Source: Paenibacillus montanisoli
GTDB lineage: Bacteria; Bacillota; Bacilli; Paenibacillales; Paenibacillaceae
Assembly: GCF_003268025.1 (NCBI RefSeq)
Contig: NZ_QLUW01000007.1
Location: forward strand, 124,001 to 188,000
DNA: 64,000 nucleotides
Reading direction: 5' to 3'
Shown here in pieces: positions 17,274 through 24,806 of the stretch. The notes beneath the pieces were generated by a model. The model made no database searches. It was not told where the DNA came from and was given only the letters and a program-made list of their open reading frames with translations. Each line of letters begins with the position of its first letter. Within the stretch, counting starts at the first letter, position 1. A program made the position numbers and the translations under genes.

Positions 17274-20200
17274 TTAGCGCAGGTTGCTCGGCCACAGCAC
17301 GAGCGAACGGTTGTCGCGCTCGGCGCCTAGCGCCCGCAGCATCTCTTGGGCGGCGGACTCGGCGATGGGCTCGCCGTTCCAGCGATCGATCTTGATCTTG
17401 CTGAGTCCGTGCTGGCGGAGCAGCATGCGGAAGATGTCCTTCAGCTCGGCCGGATTGGCGGCGTCCGGCGGCGATTCTTGCGGCTCGCGGAGAGCGGCGG
17501 GCGAGGATCGGCCCGGATCGTTGTTTGCGGCTAAGTCGACGATATGCCGGCCATTGTTCTCGATCCAGTAGCGCCATCGCCCATGCTGCAGCACGAGGTA
17601 ATTGCCGTTTTTACGGGCGAATCCGGTGCCGCGGGCGTTCGGCCAATCGGCGGCAAGGCCGAACGGGTTGGCGGGGTCTGTCGCCGCAAGGACCGTGACG
17701 GCCGAGCTGTCCTGGCCGGGGAGCTGTTGACGGACGGCGTCGATTTGCTCGCGGCGGGCGAACTGCAGCGTCTGCACGCCCTGAACGAGCAGCCCGCGCG
17801 TGACGACGCCCCACTGCTCAAGCTGCTTCAGCATCGGCAGCAGCTCATCCCAGTTGAACGGCGACAACTGGGCGACCAGCTCTTTGGACACGATGCCGTA
17901 GCTGTCCAGCAAATGCTGCGTCCAATGAAGCGCCGACTCCGACATTTCCTCGGAGGAGCCGCTGTTTGGATAGGCGCTCGTGTGGGCGTGGGCGGCGTTC
18001 GGGCCGGCGGCCGGCGCCTGCTGCGCGGCGGACTGCCGCCCGCCGTTATCGGCGAGCGAGCCGGTCCAGTACCAGCGTCCGAGACCGGAGCCGGTGCGGG
18101 CCAGCTGCTTGCCCTTCGTCGATAGCTGCAGCCGAAGCGGCGCGAACTGATCGTTGGAGACGTTCCCCTCCCAGACCAGGTCGACCAGGTCGCCCAGCAG
18201 TTCGGACGGCACCTTGCCGTAGTCGCGGCTCAGCTTGGTCAAGAAGCTGGCGCCGCTTTCCTGCAGCAGCGCGAGCAGCCGCGGATGCTTCGTCTTGGCG
18301 GCAGCTTCGCCGGCATTGGCCGCATTGGCGATGACGGGTGCGTAGAGCGGCTTGGATTCGGAGAGGAAGAAGGCAATCTTGCCTTCCTTCTCGCTCTCTT
18401 CCTTGCGCCCGATCCAGATGACCTCGCCGGATGCGCAGAGCAAATCGAGATCGTCCTTCCGATAGCCCGTCACCCGGGCGGGAAATATGATCGACTCCCA
18501 ATGCGAGGCAGGCAGGAAGAAGCCCTGCAGCCGTTCAATGACCATGCGCAAGCCGTCGATTCCGCTCAGCTGCGTACCGGAGAGGGCGTGCTGGAGCATC
18601 GACATATGCGTGCACCAGCGAATCGGATCGACCGGCTCCGCTTTCTTGCGGGCCTGTTCCAACGTCAGGCGGATCAGGCGCCGAGCTACCTGGGCGCTCG
18701 ACCAGATGCGCTCTTGGCCGTCAACCGCAAAGGGCGCCGGCTCGATCCGGCCTAGCCGCAGCAGCGCCTCCGGCACGCGCGCGGCCTCGGCCGGCGTGAG
18801 CAGCGGATAGCGTTCGCGCAGCTCTTCCTCGGTAAATGAGAGCCGGTTATCGGCGAACCGGCCGGCAATAAAAGCAATGGCGGCCTCGGTCTCCGGGAAA
18901 GCGGCATACATGTCCCGCTCATCCGCGCAGATCCAGCGCCGCAGACCTTGACCCAGCGGCAGCTCTACGGCGCGGCCGGCCTGCTGCAGCGCTTGCAGCC
19001 AGCCTGCTGCAGCTTCCCCGGCAATGCCGGCCAGCTCCTCGGCCGAGAGATCGCCCCGCTGTTTGAGCAGCGCGAGCAGCTCATCGGCATTGGCCGGGGC
19101 CGGGCGGCCGCTTGTCAGCCGCTCCTGCTCATCCTTGGCGATGGCGGGGTCGACCGCGCGCTGCACGCTCTCTTCGCCGAACAGCTGACCGGCCATCGCC
19201 TTGCTTACGCTGAGCAGCTGCAGCTGCGTCGCCTCGCTGAAGCCTTCGCCTTCATACAGCTGCATGTTGGCGTAATCGGCGAGGAACTGGACGGCGAACG
19301 GGGAAGGGGCGTGCGATTCTTTGACGAGTACCTGAATCTGGCCCGATGCAATGGATTCCAGCAGTTCCGCCAGTCCGTTCGTATCCAAATAATCGTACAG
19401 GCATTCCCGAATCGCTTCCTGCAAATACGGAAACTGATCCGCATAAGGAAGCGACTGCTTCAGCAGCTCCTCGCCGCGCAGCCGCTTCTGCCACATCGGC
19501 GTGCGCGTGAAGCTGCGGGAGAGGAGGAGCGACGTTTCCGCAATCCGGCGAAAAGCAAGGCCGAGCATCGGCGAGCCGGTTATCGCTTCGGTGAGCAGCG
19601 CCTCCAAGGCGGCAGGGGTAACCTGCCACAGCGCTTGCAGCCAAGAGGCGTCCCCGTCCGGCACGACGATCTCGATGCCGTTGTCCTTGGCATTGCCGTA
19701 GACGCTGTAGGGCAGGAGCCGCTGAAATTGCTGCTGGATCGCCAGCAGCCACGTGCGGTTGATGGTCCTGCCGAACGGGTTATGGATGATTATGCGGGTC
19801 ATATTCATCAGATCGCGGTAGTGCTCGATAATAATCCGACGCTCGGTCGGCAGCCCGAGCGCCTGATGCTGGCTGTCGACAAACCCGATCAGCTCGGATG
19901 CCGAGTTATGATCCAGTCCGTATTCCGTATCCAGCCAGTGAATCGCGGCATCTTCCCGTGCTCTAGCCTGGGCTTTATCGCCGTCCGGGCCGTGGATCGT
20001 TGAATCGTCCAGCGCGAGCCGGACGGACAGTTGATCCAGAAACCGTCCCAGCTGGACGCCGACCTCGAAGCTGCGGCTCGCATTCTCCGCTTTCCAGAAC
20101 GGAATTTCGCTGAACCGGTTCGGCGCTTCCTGCACATAGACGCGATCATTCTCGATGCGGCTGATCATCCATGAGCTGGTGCCGAGCTGAAACACGTCCC

Positions 20201-22007
20201 CGACGCGGCTTTCCCCGATGTACTCCTCATCCAGCTCGCCCAGATGGACGCGGCTCTCCGCATGATGAATCGGGAAGGCGGAAGATTGCGGGATCGTGCC
20301 TGCGCCGGTAATGGCGGCCATGGACGTGTTGGCCCGCTTGCGGAGCCGATCCGTACCGGGGTCCCATTCCATGAGCGGTCTCGCAAACGGGTAAAAGCCC
20401 GACAGCACCTTCAGCGCCGCAACCAGTCGTTCTCGCGGGAAGCTGCGGTAGCACTCGCTCCCCAGTATGAGGCCGTACAGCTCCGCAAGCGTGATGTCGT
20501 CAGCCGCCACAATGGACGTGACCTGCTGTGACAGCACGTCGAGCGGCTCGCGCGGCAAGGTGATCGCTTCGATGTCGCGCCGCGCGATGTTGCGGCAGAG
20601 CACGGCGGTCTCCGGCAGCTCGCTGCGCGACCGCGCCACGATAAAGCCGCGGCTGACGTCGCCGACGGCATGGCCGGCGCGGCCGATGCGCTGGATGCCC
20701 GCGGCCGCCGCCTTAGGCGAATCGAGCTGGATCACGAGGTCGACGTGGCCGACGTCGATGCCGAGCTCGAGCGAGGAGGTCGCGACGAGACAGCGCAGCT
20801 CGCCGGCCTTGAGCATATGCTCGACCTCAAGCCGGCGCTCTCGCGCAAGGCTGCCGTGGTGGGCGCGCGCCAGCTCGCCGCCCGCGTGCTCGTTGAGCCG
20901 CAGCACGAGCCTTTCGCAAATCCGGCGGCTGTTGACGAATAGCAGCACGGACCGGGCGCCTTCCATGAGAGCCATGATACGCTCGATGATCGGCTGCCAC
21001 ACGCCGTCGCGGCTTCGCGGAGGACGGCTGAGGTCCGGCATCGTCACCCGGACCTCGATCGTCTTGACCATCGCGCTTTCGACGATGGTCACGGGCCGAG
21101 GCGCATACCCGAGCGGATGATCAGGCTCGGCCAAAGCGGCCTTCGTGCCGCCTTCGCCCGTTCTTCCGCCTTTGCCCGGCAGCATCCCAACGCTCTGGCC
21201 GCTGCCGGCACGAGCCGCCTCGCTCCGCTCGTTGGCGCCCAAACCCGTCGCCAGCGCGGCTGCCGCTCCGGCTTGCCCGAGCGGCGCCCAGCCGCCCAAA
21301 AAGCGGGCGACCCGCGACAGCGGCTTTTGCGTCGCGGATACGCCGATGCGCTGCACGGGCTGCGCGGCGAGCGCGGACAACCGCTCCAGCGAGAGCGATA
21401 AATGCGCGCCGCGCTTATCGCCGGCAAGGCTGTGGATTTCGTCGACGATGACGGCTTCCACCGTCGCGAGCATGCCGCGGCCCTTGTCCGAGGTCAGCAG
21501 CAAATAAAACGACTCCGGCGTCGTGACGAGCACGTCCGGCGGACGGCGGGCCATGCGGGCCCGCTCATGCGAAGGCGTATCCCCGGTGCGGACCGCCGAG
21601 CGGATGCCCGGCCAAGGCTCGCTTTCGGCTTCCGCCACTGCCGTCTCGCCGCCGGCCCGACCGCTCTCAAACCGCTCAATGTCCTCCATAAATCCGACCA
21701 GGTGGTGCTGGATGTCATTATTGAGCGCTTTGAGCGGCGTAATATATAAGATGCGAACACCCGGCGCGAGCGCTTTGCCCCGCGGTCTGGACGCGGCCAG
21801 CTTCCGCTCGGCCAGCCTGTTCAAGCAGGGCAGCAGAGCCGCCAGCGTCTTGCCGGAGCCGGTAGGGGCGGCGATCAGCGTATGCCGGCCTTCGGCGATA
21901 GCGGCCCAAGCTTCTTGCTGAACAGGCGTCGGCTCGCCGAAAGCGTGAGCGAACCAGCCAGCCAGCGTTCGATGAAATCCCGCGAGCGCGGGGGAAGGGT
22001 GTGGCAT
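17274..22007 (-). CDS. large Lhr-type ATP-dependent helicase
   Basis: 1577 residues, in the size class of Lhr (long helicase-related) SF2 enzymes, which translocate on single-stranded DNA and unwind RNA:DNA hybrids. Motif I APTGSGKT at about 47-54, DEIH near 190, motif III-like SATQ near 220, motif V/VI region LVATSSLELGIDVGHVDLVI and QRIGRAGH near 440. The winged-helix and Lhr core follow, and a long C-terminal region extends to 1577. An Ala/Gly/Ser-rich insertion of roughly 60 residues (about 240-300) interrupts the first RecA domain after the SATQ motif. Start supported by AAAGGAGC. Confidence 0.88.
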   Translation of the reverse strand: MPHPSPALAGFHRTLAGWFAHAFGEPTPVQQEAWAAIAEGRHTLIAAPTGSGKTLAALLPCLNRLAERKLAASRPRGKALAPGVRILYITPLKALNNDIQHHLVGFMEDIERFESGRAGGETAVAEAESEPWPGIRSAVRTGDTPSHERARMARRPPDVLVTTPESFYLLLTSDKGRGMLATVEAVIVDEIHSLAGDKRGAHLSLSLERLSALAAQPVQRIGVSATQKPLSRVARFLGGWAPLGQAGAAAALATGLGANERSEAARAGSGQSVGMLPGKGGRTGEGGTKAALAEPDHPLGYAPRPVTIVESAMVKTIEVRVTMPDLSRPPRSRDGVWQPIIERIMALMEGARSVLLFVNSRRICERLVLRLNEHAGGELARAHHGSLARERRLEVEHMLKAGELRCLVATSSLELGIDVGHVDLVIQLDSPKAAAAGIQRIGRAGHAVGDVSRGFIVARSRSELPETAVLCRNIARRDIEAITLPREPLDVLSQQVTSIVAADDITLAELYGLILGSECYRSFPRERLVAALKVLSGFYPFARPLMEWDPGTDRLRKRANTSMAAITGAGTIPQSSAFPIHHAESRVHLGELDEEYIGESRVGDVFQLGTSSWMISRIENDRVYVQEAPNRFSEIPFWKAENASRSFEVGVQLGRFLDQLSVRLALDDSTIHGPDGDKAQARAREDAAIHWLDTEYGLDHNSASELIGFVDSQHQALGLPTERRIIIEHYRDLMNMTRIIIHNPFGRTINRTWLLAIQQQFQRLLPYSVYGNAKDNGIEIVVPDGDASWLQALWQVTPAALEALLTEAITGSPMLGLAFRRIAETSLLLSRSFTRTPMWQKRLRGEELLKQSLPYADQFPYLQEAIRECLYDYLDTNGLAELLESIASGQIQVLVKESHAPSPFAVQFLADYANMQLYEGEGFSEATQLQLLSVSKAMAGQLFGEESVQRAVDPAIAKDEQERLTSGRPAPANADELLALLKQRGDLSAEELAGIAGEAAAGWLQALQQAGRAVELPLGQGLRRWICADERDMYAAFPETEAAIAFIAGRFADNRLSFTEEELRERYPLLTPAEAARVPEALLRLGRIEPAPFAVDGQERIWSSAQVARRLIRLTLEQARKKAEPVDPIRWCTHMSMLQHALSGTQLSGIDGLRMVIERLQGFFLPASHWESIIFPARVTGYRKDDLDLLCASGEVIWIGRKEESEKEGKIAFFLSESKPLYAPVIANAANAGEAAAKTKHPRLLALLQESGASFLTKLSRDYGKVPSELLGDLVDLVWEGNVSNDQFAPLRLQLSTKGKQLARTGSGLGRWYWTGSLADNGGRQSAAQQAPAAGPNAAHAHTSAYPNSGSSEEMSESALHWTQHLLDSYGIVSKELVAQLSPFNWDELLPMLKQLEQWGVVTRGLLVQGVQTLQFARREQIDAVRQQLPGQDSSAVTVLAATDPANPFGLAADWPNARGTGFARKNGNYLVLQHGRWRYWIENNGRHIVDLAANNDPGRSSPAALREPQESPPDAANPAELKDIFRMLLRQHGLSKIKIDRWNGEPIAESAAQEMLRALGAERDNRSLVLWPSNLR

Positions 22008-22217
22008 GCTTCAAGCTCCTTTCCCAAGAATAAGCATGTTAATCAATCTATCATCCTAGTATTCATCATGAGTCAAATGATTCCTCTTTAGACACTCCCA
22101 TGGTTCACGTCTTGCAGCCGCTTAATCGAACCATAAAAAATCCGCATTCCAATTAATCATCCGCGGCCCTGCGACATAGACATAGAAAAAAGAAAACCCA
22201 GCAGGAGGTATCGCGAC

Positions 22218-22637
22218 ATGGCGAGATGGCGGAACAGCTTGGAAAATCGGCGCCAAGAATGGAAGAAGCTTGAGCATGCAATGACCGATACGCTGGCTGG
22301 ACGGCGCGTGCTGCGGGTAACCGGGCCGAGAACGCCGCGCCTGTCGACGCCGGTGACGAAGACGGTCCGGCAAGAGGACTTGGCCGCGGTATCCGAAACT
22401 TTTGATGCGGGGCTTGCATGCTTCTGTCTTGGGGAGCTTTCGAAAGGCGAACGCGAACGCTTCCTCCAAGCCTGGCATGAACGGCTGGCCGCGGGCGCGA
22501 CCGTCGTCATGGCCGACCGTCGCAGTGAAGGCTGCGAGACGCCGATCGAGCTGCACGATCTGTTCGCGCCGCTTGGCAGCAAGCTGGATGTGCAGGTCGG
22601 ACGCACATTCTGGTGGGTGCGCTACGAGCGCAAATAG
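22218..22637 (+). CDS. small protein resembling a degenerate methyltransferase
   Basis: 139 residues with a strong AGGAGG ribosome site. LAGRRVLRVTGPRTP has the position of the SAM-binding motif I but lacks the Gly-rich GxGxG loop. ETFDAGLACFCLGELSKGERERFLQAWHERLAAGATVVMADRR resembles the motif IV to post-I region of class I methyltransferases, and the C-terminus ends in a short strand RTFWWVRYERK. It may be a reduced or inactive methyltransferase fold. Monocistronic, closed by a strong terminator. Family not recognised with certainty. Confidence 0.6.
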   Translation: MARWRNSLENRRQEWKKLEHAMTDTLAGRRVLRVTGPRTPRLSTPVTKTVRQEDLAAVSETFDAGLACFCLGELSKGERERFLQAWHERLAAGATVVMADRRSEGCETPIELHDLFAPLGSKLDVQVGRTFWWVRYERK

Positions 22638-22643
22638 CGAAAT

Positions 22644-22700
22644 GCAGAAGAAGCCGCGGCTGCTTGTCCATGCAGGACAAACGGCCGCGGCTTCTTCTGA
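22644..22700. terminator. bidirectional intrinsic terminator
   Basis: A 15-bp stem AGAAGAAGCCGCGGC / GCCGCGGCTTCTTCT, with an inner TTGTCC / GGACAA stem, lies between convergent genes. Confidence 0.85.
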
Positions 22701-22728
22701 TGCACCAAGAACGGGTGCAGGATAATCA

Positions 22729-23229
22729 TTACTCGGAATCTCCGCCGCCCCCAGCTTCGTCGGAGGGCTCGTCCGCGTATTTCTCATACGTTTCCGTGCT
22801 CATTACCCGGCGAGCGGTAACCCAACGTTTCGCATAGTAGGACTCGTTAATTCCGCTGATTCTAACACCTCTGCTGGAGGAGGAGTGAGCAAACTTGCCA
22901 TCCCCAACGTAGATGCCGACATGCGAGATTCCTTTGCCGGTCGTATTGAAAAATACGAGGTCGCCGGGAATCAAATCCGCTTTCGCGATTTTCTTGCCCA
23001 TCTGTGCTTGCGAACGGGAAGAATGCGGCATATCCATGCCGAGCTTGTTGAACACGTACATGGTGAAGCCGGAGCAGTCAAACCCCTTCTTGGTCGTGCC
23101 GGAGTACAAGTAAGGCGTACCGATCAGGCCATTGATGACGCCATCCATTTTGGATTGCGCGAAAGCGCTTCCAGTCTGGAAAGCCAGCAGCATCGCAAGT
23201 CCGATCAAAAAGGCGGAAATCTTCTTCAA
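22729..23229 (-). CDS. secreted NlpC/P60 (C40) peptidoglycan hydrolase
   Basis: 166 residues. A signal peptide (MKKISAFLIGLAMLLAF, cleavage near AFA-QS) leads to a single C40 domain: GFDCSGF holds the catalytic Cys, SHVGIYVGDGKFAHSSS the catalytic His and its partner. It would cleave the stem peptide of peptidoglycan (gamma-D-Glu-diaminopimelate bond in relatives). No wall-binding repeats. The start codon is TTG at 23229, nine bases after GGAAGGGG. The ribosome site lies right behind the c-di-AMP riboswitch aptamer, so translation is probably controlled by that RNA. C-terminal tail is acidic and Gly-rich. Confidence 0.92.
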   Translation of the reverse strand: MKKISAFLIGLAMLLAFQTGSAFAQSKMDGVINGLIGTPYLYSGTTKKGFDCSGFTMYVFNKLGMDMPHSSRSQAQMGKKIAKADLIPGDLVFFNTTGKGISHVGIYVGDGKFAHSSSSRGVRISGINESYYAKRWVTARRVMSTETYEKYADEPSDEAGGGGDSE

Positions 23230-23246
23230 AACGGGAAACCCCTTCC

Positions 23247-23390
23247 GGTGCCTACGAGGTTAGCTGTGGGGTTCGGTTGAAGGCTCCCTATGATACCCTC
23301 TGGCATGCCGCGAATTGCTTGCTGCGGATGTCGGGATCAATTCACCCAGAATGGTTCCCCCGTTTCCCTGTAAGGGAATTCGGCAAATTT
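23247..23390 (-). promoter_or_regulatory. c-di-AMP riboswitch (ydaO/yuaA class)
   Basis: Read on the minus strand, the leader has the class hallmarks in order: GCCGAAUUCCC, CGGGGGAACCAUUCUGGGUG, GAUCCCGAC, GGGAGCCUUCAACCGAACCC, and the highly conserved CAGCUAACCUCGUAGGC at the 3' end. In Firmicutes this class senses c-di-AMP and switches off cell-wall hydrolases and potassium or osmolyte genes. The aptamer ends about 17 bases from the start codon and leaves no space for a terminator, which points to translational control through the ribosome site. Confidence 0.93.
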
Positions 23391-23465
23391 TTCATTTCTA
23401 GGCATAATTATTCGATTATTTTCTTCCTTCTCCTTCTGAGTTCACAGGTTGTTCACAAATTAAAA

Positions 23466-23495
23466 TTATTAGAACGCAACCTTTGGGCTCGTCAA
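23466..23495 (-). promoter_or_regulatory. promoter of the riboswitch / NlpC transcript
   Basis: On the minus strand TTGACG (23495-23490) and TAATAA (23471-23466) are 18 bases apart. Transcription would begin near 23459 and read through about 70 bases of leader before the aptamer. Confidence 0.5.
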
Positions 23496-23510
23496 CTCGT
23501 TGGGTGGCCT

Positions 23511-23550
23511 GCAATTGAGGAGATTCACCTTCCAGCTTTAGGAAGCCACC
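23511..23550. other. bulged hairpin in the 23496-23650 gap
   Basis: GGTGG at 23513-23517 pairs with CCACC near 23546, and CTTCC with GGAAG encloses a 7-base loop, leaving a one-sided bulge of about 20 bases. It lies upstream of the NlpC promoter, so it is not part of that leader. I see no ORF or known RNA family in the rest of 23496-23650. Confidence 0.35.
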
Positions 23551-23650
23551 TGAGTGGGAAAAATTGACGGATAGTGTCTCGCCCGGAATGCGAATGGGGG
23601 GCAGCGCCGCTTTCCTTATTCATGGTTTTGACTAATTATTGGTTGAATTG

Positions 23651-23695
23651 AAAAAAGAAGCAGCTGCGCATAATGGCGCGGCTGCTTCTTTTTCG
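23651..23695 (-). terminator. intrinsic terminator of the DeoR-type gene
   Basis: Stem AAAGAAGCAGCTGCGC / GCGCGGCTGCTTCTTT with A- and T-runs on either side, ten bases past the repressor stop codon; works in both directions. Confidence 0.87.
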
Positions 23696-23705
23696 TCATT
23701 TCTCG

Positions 23706-24476
23706 CTAAACGAGCGTAACCGAGATGCCTCTGTTTCGCAAATAACTGACATCTTCCGCAGGCGCCTGCTGGTCGGTGATGACTTGGCTGATCTTATCGA
23801 TCGTGCAGACGAACGCGGTGTTCGTGATTCCGAATTTACTATGGTCGGTTACGAGACAGACCTTGCCGGAATGTTCGATCATCTTCTCTTTGATTCGCGC
23901 GGATGCCAGATAAGCGTCGGTAATGCCGAGCTTCGTATCAAGCGCGGAGGTTCCGATGAAAGCAATATTCGCGCGGAACATGGATATCATCGTTTCGGCG
24001 ACCGGGCCGACAATGGCGTCCAGATTCGCTTCGCCAAGCGCTCCGCCGCAAATGATGATGGAGAGGTCTTTTTTATTTTTCAGGTTATGGAGCTTGTGCG
24101 CAATCTCGAGGCTGTTCGTGATAACCGTAATCCGCTCTTTATTTCCAAGATGCTCGGCGATATGCTGGTTGGTCGAACCGGCGTCCATAAAGATGGTGTC
24201 GCCATCCTTAACCACTTCGGCAGCCGCTTTGGCAATCCGGATCTTTTCATTTATATAAGGATCCGCAGGGAGCTGCGCAGGCGGATGCGCGCCGTCTGCT
24301 TGATGGTTATAAATAGCTCCGCCGTTAATTCGCAGGACCACGCCCGTATCTTCGAGCTGCGACAAATCGCGCCGGACGGTGGCTGGCGATACATCCAACT
24401 CGAGGCATAATTCCTCAATGGTCATGAAAGGCTTTTTCTTTAATGCCTCGATGATCTCTATGTGCCTGCTTTTCAT
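23706..24476 (-). CDS. DeoR-family transcriptional repressor
   Basis: 256 residues. N-terminal winged helix (MTIEELCLELDVSPATVRRDLSQLED, residues 18-43) followed by the VLRINGGAI DeoR wing, then the DeoRC sugar-phosphate sensor domain with IFMDAGSTNQHIAEHL, TVITNSLEIAHKL and IICGGALGEAN motifs. Members bind phosphorylated sugars as inducers. Start follows AGGAGCG. It is divergent from the transport/hydrolase operon at 24807 and has its own terminator, so it is very likely the local regulator. A TGAT-N4-ATCA palindrome overlaps its own -35, suggesting autoregulation. Confidence 0.92.
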   Translation of the reverse strand: MKSRHIEIIEALKKKPFMTIEELCLELDVSPATVRRDLSQLEDTGVVLRINGGAIYNHQADGAHPPAQLPADPYINEKIRIAKAAAEVVKDGDTIFMDAGSTNQHIAEHLGNKERITVITNSLEIAHKLHNLKNKKDLSIIICGGALGEANLDAIVGPVAETMISMFRANIAFIGTSALDTKLGITDAYLASARIKEKMIEHSGKVCLVTDHSKFGITNTAFVCTIDKISQVITDQQAPAEDVSYLRNRGISVTLV

Positions 24477-24551
24477 TTCTATATCGCTCCTGGATGAATG
24501 GTTTATCAGTCCCGATCAAAAACTAGCTGTTTTTACAACTCTTACATAATA

Positions 24552-24579
24552 ACTATACTATTTTGCTGATTATTATCAA
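24552..24579 (-). promoter_or_regulatory. DeoR-gene promoter with overlapping palindrome
   Basis: On the minus strand TTGATA and TATAGT are 16 bases apart. The palindrome TGATTATTATCA (24567-24578) overlaps the -35, a layout that fits negative autoregulation. Confidence 0.6.
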
Positions 24580-24658
24580 GCTGATGAAGCGCTTCCTCCA
24601 CAATATCGATTGAGATCTGTCAAAAACATTCGATTGGGACCAACGACCAACGCATATT

Positions 24659-24706
24659 TGATCAATATTAATCATATATCCATTTTTAAGTGATTGTAAA
24701 TAATCA
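24659..24706. promoter_or_regulatory. two operator-like palindromes TGAT-N8-ATCA
   Basis: TGATCAATATTAATCA (24659-24674) and TGATTGTAAATAATCA (24691-24706) are near-palindromes of equal length whose starts are 32 bases apart, about three helical turns. They lie just upstream of the -35 of the transport operon. The shared half-site TGAT/ATCA also occurs at the repressor's own promoter. They are the best candidate binding sites of the DeoR protein. Confidence 0.6.
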
Positions 24707-24714
24707 AAAAATGA

Positions 24715-24743
24715 TTGACTGTTGATCGAAGCGTGACTAATAT
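24715..24743 (+). promoter_or_regulatory. sigma-A promoter of the transport/glycosidase operon
   Basis: TTGACT and TAATAT with an exact 17-base spacer, about 60 bases upstream of the lipoprotein start codon. The rest of the 24477-24806 gap is A/T-rich and otherwise shows only the palindromes. Confidence 0.8.
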
Positions 24744-24806
24744 GAAGGCAAGAGGATCAACAATGCTCATTACTCATTCTATAGCCATTCCGAGGAGGAC
24801 CATTCA

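Noticed and set aside
22091-22217. Frame upstream of the small methyltransferase-like gene as its missing N-terminal half
   Set aside because: The region has stop codons in all forward frames and the AGGAGG site fixes the start at 22218.
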